Origin: Caldilineaceae bacterium
GTDB lineage: Bacteria; Chloroflexota; Anaerolineae; Caldilineales; Caldilineaceae
NCBI GenBank assembly: GCA_026645575.1
Contig: JAPKMW010000013.1
Span: 62,001-126,000 of the forward strand
Direction: 5' to 3'
DNA: 64,000 nucleotides
Position 1 is the stretch's first letter, and the number at the start of each line of letters is the position of its first letter. This document shows, piece by piece, positions 39,576 to 47,882 of the stretch. Both the position numbers and the translations under genes were made by a program. The notes under the pieces were generated by a model that saw only the letters and a list, made by a program, of their open reading frames with translations, ran no database searches and had not been told where the DNA came from.

Positions 39576-40040
39576 ATGCAGAAGATTACGGTGACGGTAA
39601 ACGGCGCATCACATACGCGCGACGTTGAACCGCGCATGCTGCTGGTGGATTTCATTCGTGACAGCCTGAGCTTGACTGGCACCAACATCGGTTGCGACAC
39701 CAGTCAGTGCGGTGCGTGTACGGTCCACATGGATGGCATGGCAGTGAAGTCGTGTACAGTGTTGGCGGTGCAAGCCGACGGCAGCACCATTACCACCATC
39801 GAAGGGCTGGCGAAAAACGGACAACTGCACGCCATGCAACAGGCGTTCTGGGATCAGCACGGGCTGCAATGCGGCTATTGCACCCCCGGCATGATCATGG
39901 CCGCCGCCAAGTTGGTGGAAAACAACCCCGGCATCACCGAAGAGCAGATCCGCCACGGCTTGGAAGGCAACATCTGCCGCTGCACCGGCTACCAGAACAT
40001 TGTCAAGGCTGTAGCGCAGGCTGCGGTGGCTACGGCCTAA
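39576..40040 (+). CDS. coxS: Carbon-monoxide-dehydrogenase-type small subunit, two [2Fe-2S] clusters
   Basis: 154 aa. Plant-type ferredoxin cysteines C40, C45, C48 and C60 ([10 protein letters not shown]), then the helical-domain cysteines C99, C102, C134 and C136 (CGYCTPGM and [11 protein letters not shown]). This is the complete set for electron transfer from the Mo site to FAD. GGAGG precedes the ATG by about 7 nt. It is the first gene of an S-L-M order, typical of form II enzymes; coxL starts 12 nt after its stop. Confidence 0.96.
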   Translation: MQKITVTVNGASHTRDVEPRMLLVDFIRDSLSLTGTNIGCDTSQCGACTVHMDGMAVKSCTVLAVQADGSTITTIEGLAKNGQLHAMQQAFWDQHGLQCGYCTPGMIMAAAKLVENNPGITEEQIRHGLEGNICRCTGYQNIVKAVAQAAVATA

Positions 40041-40052
40041 TAAGGAGGCGCA

Positions 40053-42407
40053 ATGAGTGGATACATTGGTAAAAGCATGAAGCGGGTGGAAGACCCACGC
40101 TTTATTCAGGGCAAGGGCAAATATGTTGCCAACCTCCAGATCCCTGGTATGCTCCACGCCGCCATTGTCCGCAGTCCGCACGCCCATGCCAAGATCAACA
40201 GCATCGATGCCAGCGCTGCCCTGGCAATGCCTGGCGTCGTCGGTGTCTACACAGGTGCGGATCTGGCCGCTGATGGTGTTGGCGGCCTCCCCTGTGGTTT
40301 TAACCCGCCCGGTATCAAAACTGCACCCCACCCCGTCCTGGCGATTGGTAAAGTGCGCCATGTGGGTGACGGCGTTGCGGTGGTGATTGCGGAAAATCGC
40401 TATGCGGCGCAAGACGCGGCGGAGGCTGTACAAGTAGACTATACGCCCCTGCCTGCTGTGGTCGATGCCAAAAAAGCCGCCGATCCGGGCGCCCCCCAAC
40501 TGCATGACGAGATTCCGAACAACACCAGCTTCTATTGGGCGCTGGGCAATCGCGACGAGATCAATCGCGCCTTTGCCGCTGCCGATCATGTGGTGGAATT
40601 AGATCTCATCAACCAACGCTTGATTCCTAACGCTATGGAACCACGCGCCTGTGTTGCTCAATACAGCGATTTTTCCGAAGAGATGACCATCTGGACCACT
40701 AGCCAGAATCCGCACATCATTCGCCTGTTGCTCAGTCTTGCCACCTTGCAGATGCCGGAAAACAAATTGCGCGTCATTTCGCCCGATGTTGGTGGCGGTT
40801 TTGGCAGCAAGATTTTCCACTACGCCGAAGAAGTTATCGTTCCCTGGGCGGCGCGCAAATTGAACCGCCCGGTGAAATGGGTCTCGACCCGCAGCGAAGC
40901 CTTTGTCACCGACGCCCACGGGCGCGACCATGTGACCACGGCCAAGCTGGCGTTGAAGAACGACGGCACCATTGTCGGCCTCGATGTCACCACCTACGCC
41001 AACATGGGCGCCTATCTTTCGACCTTTGCCGCGCTCATCCCGACGGCCATTTACATCACGCTCTTCTCCGGCCTCTACAAAATTCCGGTCATCTTTGGCG
41101 AATCGTACGGCACCATGACCAACACCGTGCCGGTTGACGCCTATCGCGGCGCCGGTCGTCCGGAAGCCAGTTATGTGCTGGAGCGGCTGGTCGATATTGC
41201 CGCCCGTGACCTGAAGATGGACCCGATTGAATTGCGCCGCAAGAACTTCATTCAGCCCCACGAGTTCCCCTATCAGACGCCCGTGGCGTTACTCTATGAT
41301 AGCGGCAACTATGACAAGCTCTTTGACAAAGCGGTGGAAGTCTCGAACTACAGCGAGTTGCTGCGCCAACGGGATGCAGCGCGCGCCGCTGGTAAGATCG
41401 TTGGCGTTGGCGTCAGCGGTTGTATCGAAGCCTCCGGTCTTGGCCCGTCCAAAGTGGTCATCAGCCTGGGCGCTGGCGTTGGTTTGTGGGAAAGCGGCTC
41501 GATCCGCGTCCACCCGACCGGCAAGGTAAGCGTCTTCACTGGTTCGCACGCCCACGGTCAGGGCCATGAAACCACCTTCGCCCAGATTGTGGCCGATGAA
41601 CTGGGCATTCCGATTGGCGATGTCGAGATCATTCATGGCGACACGGGCCGCACCCCCTTTGGCTTGGGTTCGTATGGCAGCCGTAGCGCCTCGGTCGGTG
41701 GCAGCGCCTTGGTGCGCAGCGCCGAGAAGATCCGCAACAAGCTGATCAAAATGGCGGCCTTCCAGTTGGAAGTGGCCGAAGAAGATGTGGTCTACGACCG
41801 CGCCAGCGGCAAAGTTCATGTCAAGGGTTCGCCCGACCAAGCCAAATCCTTTGTCGAACTGTCGGTTGGCACGCTGACGGCGCACCAACTGCCCGACGGT
41901 ATGGAACCTGGCTTGGAAGAGACCACCTTCTACGATCCGGCCAACTTCACCTTCCCCAACAGCGCCCATATTGCGATGGTGGAAATTGATCGTGAGACCG
42001 GCGAAGTCAAGCTGACCCACTACACCTCGGTCGATGATGTCGGCAACGTGATTAATCCGCTCATTGTCGAAGGGCAGATGATCGGCGGTGTGGCCCAAGG
42101 CGTCGGCCAGGCGCTCTGGGAACATGGTATCTATGACGAAGGTGGTCAGTTGCTCTCTGGCTCGATGATGGACTATGCCATGCCGCGCGCCGATGGCTTC
42201 CCCACCATCCTCACGGACCGCATCGAAACCCCATCCCCGCACAATCCGCTGGGGGTGAAGGGCGCCGGTGAAATGGGCACCATCGCCAGCACCGTGACCG
42301 TTGCTAATGCCGTCATGGATGCACTGGAACCGTTGGGCATCCGTCATGTCGATATGCCGTTGACCGCCGAAAAGCTTTGGAAGGCTATTCAAAGCGCCAA
42401 ATTGTAG
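40053..42407 (+). CDS. coxL: Molybdopterin-binding large subunit, form II CoxL / xanthine-oxidase family
   Basis: 784 aa. Moco-binding signatures: VGGGFGSKIFHYAEE (~247), AYRGAGRPEASYVLERL (363-379), AHGQGHETTFAQIVADE (~495), GSYGSRSASVGGSA, and the catalytic Glu in GVKGAGEMGTI (near residue 740). The active-site loop reads AYRGAGR, not the Cys-containing AYXCSFR of true form I CO dehydrogenase. Substrate is therefore uncertain: form II enzymes oxidise CO poorly or act on other small carbonyls or heterocycles. It would sit in the cytoplasm, bound to CoxS and CoxM. Confidence 0.94.
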   Translation: MSGYIGKSMKRVEDPRFIQGKGKYVANLQIPGMLHAAIVRSPHAHAKINSIDASAALAMPGVVGVYTGADLAADGVGGLPCGFNPPGIKTAPHPVLAIGKVRHVGDGVAVVIAENRYAAQDAAEAVQVDYTPLPAVVDAKKAADPGAPQLHDEIPNNTSFYWALGNRDEINRAFAAADHVVELDLINQRLIPNAMEPRACVAQYSDFSEEMTIWTTSQNPHIIRLLLSLATLQMPENKLRVISPDVGGGFGSKIFHYAEEVIVPWAARKLNRPVKWVSTRSEAFVTDAHGRDHVTTAKLALKNDGTIVGLDVTTYANMGAYLSTFAALIPTAIYITLFSGLYKIPVIFGESYGTMTNTVPVDAYRGAGRPEASYVLERLVDIAARDLKMDPIELRRKNFIQPHEFPYQTPVALLYDSGNYDKLFDKAVEVSNYSELLRQRDAARAAGKIVGVGVSGCIEASGLGPSKVVISLGAGVGLWESGSIRVHPTGKVSVFTGSHAHGQGHETTFAQIVADELGIPIGDVEIIHGDTGRTPFGLGSYGSRSASVGGSALVRSAEKIRNKLIKMAAFQLEVAEEDVVYDRASGKVHVKGSPDQAKSFVELSVGTLTAHQLPDGMEPGLEETTFYDPANFTFPNSAHIAMVEIDRETGEVKLTHYTSVDDVGNVINPLIVEGQMIGGVAQGVGQALWEHGIYDEGGQLLSGSMMDYAMPRADGFPTILTDRIETPSPHNPLGVKGAGEMGTIASTVTVANAVMDALEPLGIRHVDMPLTAEKLWKAIQSAKL

Positions 42408-42485
42408 ATATTGGCTATTGGCTATTGGATATTAGATATTAGAAGCTATTGGCGACTGAATATCCAGTATCTAATACCTATTCAT
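42407..42485. repeat. Heptamer array anchored in the coxL stop codon
   Basis: The final G of the coxL TAG (42407) is base 1 of GATATTG, followed by GCTATTG, GCTATTG, GATATTA and GATATTA (to 42441). After a 16-nt loop, heptamers GAATATC, CAGTATC, TAATACC and TATTCAT (42458-42485) form the mirrored arm. The AGGAG of coxM follows directly. The array therefore fills the coxL-coxM gap up to the ribosome site. Confidence 0.88.
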
Positions 42486-42497
42486 AGGAGATAGAAC

Positions 42498-43343
42498 ATG
42501 TATCCACCAAAGTTCGATTATGTGCGCGCCAACTCGGTGGAGGAGGCGCTGTCGCAAGTGCAAGGGGGCGCAAAGGTCTTGGCGGGCGGTCATAGCTTGA
42601 TCCCGGCCCTCAAGTTGCGCCTTTCCGATCCGGGCAAGTTGGTTGACATTAGTCGGCTGTCCGGGATGAAGGGGATTTCTATTAGTGGCAACAAGGCCAC
42701 GATTGGCGCACTGACCACCCATGCAATGGTCGCCGCTGCGCAAGGTCTGCCCGCCGGCTTGACCGAAGCCGCCGCCATGATTGGCGATCCGCAGGTGCGC
42801 AATCGCGGCACCGTCGGCGGCAATATTGCCCATGCCGATCCGGCCTCGGATCTGCCTACGGTGCTGGTTGCATTAGGCGCCACAATTAATCTGGTCGGGC
42901 CGGGTGGCAACCGCAGCGTGGCCGCCGCTGATTTCTTTATCGATCTCTTCTTCACCGCCCTGGGCGAGGATGAACTAGTCGCCAGCGTTGATGTGCCGTT
43001 GGACAGCGCCGGTTCGGCCTATGCCAAGCTCTTCAACCCGGCGTCACGCTACGCCATTGTCGGCGCCTGCGCCAAGGTGAGCGTGGCGAATGGGGTCTGC
43101 TCCGCGGCCAGTGTTGCTGTCGGTGGCTTGACGGCCAAAGCAACAGCCGCACCGTCGGTTGGCGCCGCGTTGGTCGGCAAGGCGCTCACGGCAGAGAACA
43201 TCGCTGCCGCCGCCGCCCAGGTCGCCGGCGATCTAGGTGATGATGTTATGGGTGATATTCACGCCAGCGCCGACTATCGCCGGGCGATGGCGCCGGTTTA
43301 TGTCGAGCGGGCATTGAGCAAGGCCGCGTCGCGGGCTAGCTAA
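42498..43343 (+). CDS. coxM: FAD-binding medium subunit
   Basis: 281 aa. FAD-binding motifs of the CoxM/XdhB family: AKVLAGGHSLIPALKLRLS (32-50) and TVGGNIAHADPASDLPTVLV. The CO_deh_flav_C domain is in the last ~100 residues (LFNPASRYAIVGACAKVSV, then GDIHASADYRRAMAPVYVER). It carries electrons from the iron-sulfur subunit to the acceptor, probably quinone. AGGAG lies 7 nt upstream of ATG. It ends the structural operon; a terminator follows at 43479. Confidence 0.95.
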   Translation: MYPPKFDYVRANSVEEALSQVQGGAKVLAGGHSLIPALKLRLSDPGKLVDISRLSGMKGISISGNKATIGALTTHAMVAAAQGLPAGLTEAAAMIGDPQVRNRGTVGGNIAHADPASDLPTVLVALGATINLVGPGGNRSVAAADFFIDLFFTALGEDELVASVDVPLDSAGSAYAKLFNPASRYAIVGACAKVSVANGVCSAASVAVGGLTAKATAAPSVGAALVGKALTAENIAAAAAQVAGDLGDDVMGDIHASADYRRAMAPVYVERALSKAASRAS

Positions 43344-43362
43344 TTAGCTGTTGACCCGTCCC

Positions 43363-43438
43363 GTAGGGACGATTGAGCTTAGAGAGGGAGAATGTAAAAA
43401 TTACCCCGCCTAAACTCATCTGTCCCTACGGGACGAAA
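43363..43438. repeat. Long imperfect hairpin with GTCCCTACGGGAC cores
   Basis: The left arm (CGTCCCGTAGGGACGATTGA, then GCTTAG) is mirrored by the right arm ending at 43435 (CTAAACTCATCTGTCCCTAC, then GGGACG), with about 4 mismatches in 26. The right arm plus GAAA (43409-43438) is the same dispersed repeat as 4587-4616. Start codon and SD elements are absent. Confidence 0.75.
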
Positions 43439-43478
43439 TGCGGTGATGTCAACCATCCCAATGCCAGGGGCATGATGT

Positions 43479-43513
43479 AGAGATCGGAGTGTAGCTCCGG
43501 TCTCTATTTTTTT
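43479..43513 (+). terminator. Intrinsic terminator after coxM
   Basis: AGAGATCGGAG, loop TGTAG, CTCCGGTCTCT (11 bp with one G-U pair), then A and seven T. This is the classic Rho-independent form on the plus strand, separating the coxSLM transcript from the downstream maturation genes. Confidence 0.85.
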
Positions 43514-43532
43514 ACCTAGCTCAGTGTGCTAA

Positions 43533-43563
43533 TTACCGACAACGATAGTGGGCATGGTATACT
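43533..43563 (+). promoter_or_regulatory. Extended -10 promoter for moxR
   Basis: TGGTATACT (43555-43563) gives an extended -10 (TG-N-TATACT). The -35 is weak (TTACCG at 43533, 19-nt spacer). The start is expected near 43570, about 43 nt before the GTG start of moxR. Confidence 0.55.
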
Positions 43564-43612
43564 AAGCCACAGAGAAAATTTTTACTGATGAGATCAACCG
43601 CCGGAGTTTTAT

Positions 43613-44518
43613 GTGAGTCAAATCGCCTTAAAAACCATTGATGATGTGCAACAGGCGCTGGCCGTGCAGAATTATGTCTGCGAGCGCAGCCTAGCCACCG
43701 CCATTTTTCTCGCCTTGAAATTACAGCGCCCGCTCTTTTTAGAGGGGGAAGCCGGCGTCGGCAAAACCGAAATTGCCAAAGTATTATCGAGTTTGCTGGA
43801 CCGCCCGTTGATTCGCTTGCAATGTTATGAAGGGCTGGATGTCAACACCGCCGTCTACGAGTGGAATTATACCCAGCAGATGTTACAGATCCGCTTGCTG
43901 GAAGCCGCCGGTCACGTTAATGTCGATCGGGCGCGCCATGAACTTTTTAGCCCGGACTTTTTGTTAAAACGGCCACTCCTACGCGCCATTGACTACCAGG
44001 ATGGCAAACCGCCAGTGCTGTTGATCGATGAACTGGATCGCGCCGATGAAGAGTTTGAAGCCTTTTTGCTGGAAGTGCTATCAGACTTTCAAGTCACCAT
44101 TCCCGAATTGGGCACGGTCAAAGCGCCGGTGCCGCCGGTAGTGATCATTACCTCCAATCGCACACGTGAAGTTCACGATGCACTCAAGCGCCGCTGCCTT
44201 TACCACTGGATCGACTACCCGGACTTTGACAAGGAATATGGCATTGTCCTTGCCAAAGTGCCGCAAGCGCCGGCAACATTAGCACGTCAAGTCGTCGCCT
44301 TTGTGCAAGAATTGCGGCGGGAAGAGCTTTACAAGCTACCCGGTGTCGCCGAAACGCTCGATTGGATCACGGCACTGGTGGCATTAGACCAGGAAGCGTT
44401 GACCGAACAGGTGGTCAATGATACGCTGGGGACGCTGCTCAAATATCGCGATGATATTCAACACACACAGGGGGCAGCGCTGCGGCAGATCTTGCAGCGG
44501 TTGCCGGGGTTAGTGTAA
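43613..44518 (+). CDS. coxD: MoxR-type AAA+ ATPase, CoxD-like maturation factor
   Basis: 301 aa with GTG start (the ATG two bases earlier is closed at once by TGA); GGAG lies 7 nt upstream. Walker A FLEGEAGVGKTEIAKVLSSL, Walker B PPVLLIDELDRADEEFEAFL, sensor 1 VVIITSNRTREVHDALKRRC, arginine finger in the RRCLYHWIDYPDF region. MoxR proteins work with VWA partners as metal-insertion chaperones; CoxD is required to complete the [CuSMoO2] site in form I enzymes. It is followed by the VWA gene after 12 nt. Confidence 0.93.
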   Translation: MSQIALKTIDDVQQALAVQNYVCERSLATAIFLALKLQRPLFLEGEAGVGKTEIAKVLSSLLDRPLIRLQCYEGLDVNTAVYEWNYTQQMLQIRLLEAAGHVNVDRARHELFSPDFLLKRPLLRAIDYQDGKPPVLLIDELDRADEEFEAFLLEVLSDFQVTIPELGTVKAPVPPVVIITSNRTREVHDALKRRCLYHWIDYPDFDKEYGIVLAKVPQAPATLARQVVAFVQELRREELYKLPGVAETLDWITALVALDQEALTEQVVNDTLGTLLKYRDDIQHTQGAALRQILQRLPGLV

Positions 44519-44530
44519 AGCGGATCGATC

Positions 44531-45709
44531 ATGGTGCAAAACGGTACGAGCCAAGCTAACGATGTAACGCCGATGGGCCAACTTCTGCGCAATTGTGTCC
44601 TCTTTGGGCGCATGTTGCGCGCCATCGGCGTCGAGATTACGCCGACCCAAATGGTCGATTTGGTCGATAGCCTGCGCTATGTCAACATTGGTAGCCGCCA
44701 GGATTTTAAGAACAGTGCGCGCACGGTGTTGATCAGCAAGCGCGAACATCTGCCGCTCTTTGACCAGGCTTTTGATCTCTTCTGGCAGGCACGCGGACAA
44801 AACACCTTGCTCGAGATGGACTTAGGCCAACTCTTGCAACAGCAGCAAGAGCCGCAGAAGATGGAGGTCTATCGCCGCAGCCCGCTGGATGATCCTGGTA
44901 AACAACCGCCCCCCGATGAGGAGCCGGAAGAAGAGCGGGTGATGACCTATAGCGACCAGGAGATCCTGCGCCAGAAAGATTTTGCCCACCTGGATGCGGA
45001 AGAGATGGCCGCCGTCCGCCGCATGATGTTGAAGACGCAATGGCAACTGGAGCCGCGCCGCACCCGGCGCACGGTGCGCACACCCCAAGGCGAGTTGATC
45101 GACCTGCGGCGTACCATCCGTCAGAATCTCCGCCACGGCGGCGAATTACTGCGGCTGGCGCACAAAGAACGCAAACTGAAACGCCGTCCAGTCGTCTTGC
45201 TCTGTGACATTAGCGGCTCGATGGAGCGTTATTCACGGGTGCTGCTCCAATTTATTTATGTTGTGACGAGCCGATTGGATCGGGTCGAGTCTTTTGTCTT
45301 TAGCACCCGGCTCACCCGCATTACACGCCAGTTGCGCCGCCGCAATATCGATGATGCCCTGCGTGAGGCTAGCGCCGTTGTCCATGACTGGGCCGGTGGT
45401 ACACGTATCGGTGAGGCGATCAAAATCTTTAATTACGAATGGGCGCGCCGGGTGCTCAACCAAGGGGCCATCGTCATGATCATCAGCGACGGCTGGGATC
45501 GCGGCGACATTGCCTTGTTGGAGCGGGAAATGGATCGGCTGCACCGCAGTTGTCACCGGCTGATCTGGCTCAATCCGCTCCTGGGGGCGGCGGATTATCA
45601 ACCACTGGTGCGGGGCATCAAGGCTGCGTTGCCCCATATTGATGACTTTTTGCCGGTGCATAACTTAGCCAGCCTGGAGCAGTTAGCGGATTTGTTAGCG
45701 GAACAATGA
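44531..45709 (+). CDS. coxE: CoxE-like VWA-domain protein
   Basis: 392 aa. The N-terminal helical part (NCVLFGRMLRAIGVEITPTQ) is followed by an acidic linker (DEEPEEERVM) and a C-terminal von Willebrand A domain with MIDAS motif RRPVVLLCDISGSMERYSRV, later FVFSTRLTRITRQL and GGTRIGEAIK. Partner of MoxR/CoxD in assembling the cox active site. Its TGA overlaps the next ATG (ATGA). Confidence 0.92.
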   Translation: MVQNGTSQANDVTPMGQLLRNCVLFGRMLRAIGVEITPTQMVDLVDSLRYVNIGSRQDFKNSARTVLISKREHLPLFDQAFDLFWQARGQNTLLEMDLGQLLQQQQEPQKMEVYRRSPLDDPGKQPPPDEEPEEERVMTYSDQEILRQKDFAHLDAEEMAAVRRMMLKTQWQLEPRRTRRTVRTPQGELIDLRRTIRQNLRHGGELLRLAHKERKLKRRPVVLLCDISGSMERYSRVLLQFIYVVTSRLDRVESFVFSTRLTRITRQLRRRNIDDALREASAVVHDWAGGTRIGEAIKIFNYEWARRVLNQGAIVMIISDGWDRGDIALLEREMDRLHRSCHRLIWLNPLLGAADYQPLVRGIKAALPHIDDFLPVHNLASLEQLADLLAEQ

Positions 45710-46539
45710 ACGAGGGCAGTAGGATGGAACAAACGTCAACACCGACCGGGGCGCTCTTCAGCCTCTATAGCACCCCTGACCAGGATGCGTTTTACTATGG
45801 TCGCCGCCAGGTCATCACCTATAACAAAACAGCGCAACCGAGCCATAGCTATACGCCGTTGACCCAGGCCGATTTTCTCAACCCACAGCCGGGGGACGAG
45901 TTTGTCCACGGGCCACGCCATGAAACGGATCTACGCAATCTCAATGGCGTTTTCCGCTACCATTACCGGGGTAACCCGGTGGTGGCGGTTTACAGCGGCA
46001 TCAAGATGATCTGGGATGTGGCAGACATTGCCCAGCCGGCTCCCGATGTAGCGATTGTCGTTGGGGCAGAGAGTGGGGAGACCAACCTCAAGGAATTTGA
46101 TGTCCAGGCGATGGGGCAACGGCCGCGCTTTGTGCTGGAAATTGTCGCGCCGCGCTTTGTCGAGGCCGATTTAGTGGAGAAACTACAGATCTATGCCCAG
46201 GCCGGCGTGCAAGAATATTTTATTGTTGACAGTGGCGAACGGATGGGTAAGCCAGTCGTTGATTATACCGTCATAGGTTATCGGCTGGTCAAAGGGACGT
46301 ATCAACCCATTCCACCGGAGAGTGACGGGCGCGTCTACAGCAAAGTCAATCGTCTTTGGCTACTACCCACCGCGCCCCGTGATGGGGTGACGGCAATCAG
46401 CGAACGGACAGGCCAGGTCATTGTACCTGATGCCGACAGCCTGACCAGCGCCGTGGCTGCACGGGCGGAAGCAGCCTTCCGGGCGACAGCGATTGCATCC
46501 CAGCTCGATTTTTTTCATGGTGATTCAGACAATTTGTAG
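45706..46539 (+). CDS. Uma2-family (DUF820) PD-(D/E)XK restriction-like nuclease
   Basis: 277 aa. The Uma2 core is at residues ~50-200: HETDLRNLNGVFRYHYRG, AQPAPDVAIVVGAESGE (catalytic Asp), RPRFVLEIVAPRFVEADLVE (Glu of the ExK-like motif), KLQIYAQAGVQEYFIVD. Function of the family is unknown; it expands strongly in Cyanobacteria and Chloroflexota. Its 4-nt overlap with coxE and position before xdhC are odd for a nuclease and may be chance insertion. ATG 45724 is another possible start. Confidence 0.85.
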   Translation: MNEGSRMEQTSTPTGALFSLYSTPDQDAFYYGRRQVITYNKTAQPSHSYTPLTQADFLNPQPGDEFVHGPRHETDLRNLNGVFRYHYRGNPVVAVYSGIKMIWDVADIAQPAPDVAIVVGAESGETNLKEFDVQAMGQRPRFVLEIVAPRFVEADLVEKLQIYAQAGVQEYFIVDSGERMGKPVVDYTVIGYRLVKGTYQPIPPESDGRVYSKVNRLWLLPTAPRDGVTAISERTGQVIVPDADSLTSAVAARAEAAFRATAIASQLDFFHGDSDNL

Positions 46540-46548
46540 GAGATTCTT

Positions 46549-46863
46549 ATGCGTGAAGTGATGAACGACATTGAACGCTGGCGCAGCGAAGGCAAAGGCG
46601 TAGCGCTGGCGACGGTAGTGAAGGTCTATGGTTCAGCGCCGCGACCGTTGGGGGCCAAGATGGCGATCTCCTCGACTGGGGAAATGACTGGCTCAGTGAG
46701 CGGGGGTTGTGTCGAAGGGGCGGTAGTGCAGGAAGCACTGGATGTGCTGAAGCGCAAAGAGGCCAAATTGGTCGAATATGGCATTGCCGATGAGTTGGCG
46801 ATGACCGTGGGATTGGCTTGTGGCGGCAACATTCAGGTTTTCGTCGAGCCGCTCACTTGGTAA
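46549..46863 (+). CDS. XdhC/CoxI N-terminal-domain protein (half-length)
   Basis: 104 aa. The XdhC_CoxI motif is complete: VALATVVKVYGSAPRPLGAK, then GEMTGSVSGGCVEGAVVQEA and GLACGGNIQVFVEPL. XdhC binds Moco and delivers the sulfurated cofactor to the large subunit. The C-terminal Rossmann domain of full XdhC is missing and no other copy lies in the window, so either the partner is elsewhere or a one-domain form suffices. AGGAG precedes the ATG by 6 nt. It continues the cox maturation operon. Confidence 0.9.
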   Translation: MREVMNDIERWRSEGKGVALATVVKVYGSAPRPLGAKMAISSTGEMTGSVSGGCVEGAVVQEALDVLKRKEAKLVEYGIADELAMTVGLACGGNIQVFVEPLTW

Positions 46864-46892
46864 AACAGTGTGCTTGGTAGTACGATAGCGCC

Positions 46893-47882
46893 ATGATGCG
46901 AATTGCGGTTTTGGCCGATATTCACGGCAACTTGCCGGCCCTGGAAGCGGTGCTGGCCCAACTGGAACGTTTGCAACCCGATTATGTCGTGGTGAATGGC
47001 GACCTGATCAACGGCGTCCCCTTTAGCACCGAAACCATCGACCGGGTGCGCGCCTTAGGCTGGGTCATGGTACGGGGCAACCATGAATTTTATTACCTGG
47101 ACTTTGGCACCGAACGCGCCATGCCCGGTTGTGATGATCCGGCACGCTGGGGGCAGTTGCATTGGCTGATCGAGACCATCACGCCGGCCCAAGGCGCCTA
47201 CCTGGCGATGATGCCCGATGAACGTACTTTTTATATCCCCGGTGCGCAACCATTACGCATTGCCCACGGTGTACCGGGACGCAACCGGGTTGGCTTTCAC
47301 AACCGCCAGAGTGACGCCCAAATTGTGCCGGAAATTCAGGGCGTTGGCGAACGGACGCTTATCTCGGCCCATACCCATGTGCAGATCGATCGTCACATCC
47401 ACATTGATATTGACCGTAGCAGCACCTTGCAGTTCGATCCCCATGTTGATCAGCATGCGCCCAACCACAGCGAATTGCACCGCCATTGGCATCTCATCAA
47501 CCCCGGTAGCGTTGGTCTGCCGTTGAATGGCGATCCCCAAGCCCAATTTGCCATGTTGGAAAGTGTGCCAGAACAAGAAGAGGCCGGCGGCTGGCGCGTG
47601 GCCATGCAGCGCGTTCCTTATGATCGACGACCGGCGCTAGAAGCCTACACCACCAGCGGTATGTTGGCAATGGGGGGTGTCATCACCCAACTTTTCTATT
47701 GGGAGGTCGTCACAGCGGAACCGGAGATTGTCTATTTCTATCGCTGGGCCTGGGAACAGGGCTATGATCCCGACAACGCCGCCCAAGCCGCGTTTGATGC
47801 CTATGTCGCTGCCACCCAACGCGACCACTATGTCCGCACCCGTGATCCACTCTATCAATCCACCCAGGTAAGGAAAGACTAA
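46893..47882 (+). CDS. Calcineurin-like metallophosphoesterase
   Basis: 329 aa. Metal-ligand motifs in order: VLADIHGNLPALEAVL, VVVNGDLINGV, MVRGNHEFYYLDFG, TLISAHTHVQIDRHIHIDI, INPGSVGLPLNGDPQAQFAM. This is the YfcE/MJ0936-like layout for phosphodiesterases. Residues after ~240 form a family-unusual C-terminal tail. Its TAA overlaps the next ATG by one base. The following gene is a paralog, pointing to a tandem duplication. No link to Mo-enzyme maturation is established. Confidence 0.88.
   Translation: MMRIAVLADIHGNLPALEAVLAQLERLQPDYVVVNGDLINGVPFSTETIDRVRALGWVMVRGNHEFYYLDFGTERAMPGCDDPARWGQLHWLIETITPAQGAYLAMMPDERTFYIPGAQPLRIAHGVPGRNRVGFHNRQSDAQIVPEIQGVGERTLISAHTHVQIDRHIHIDIDRSSTLQFDPHVDQHAPNHSELHRHWHLINPGSVGLPLNGDPQAQFAMLESVPEQEEAGGWRVAMQRVPYDRRPALEAYTTSGMLAMGGVITQLFYWEVVTAEPEIVYFYRWAWEQGYDPDNAAQAAFDAYVAATQRDHYVRTRDPLYQSTQVRKD

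Noticed and set aside
39609..42392. Long antisense open frames opposite coxS/coxL (326 and 367 codons)
   Set aside because: They mirror a high-GC coding strand and show no family motif; the sense strand encodes unmistakable cofactor-binding motifs.
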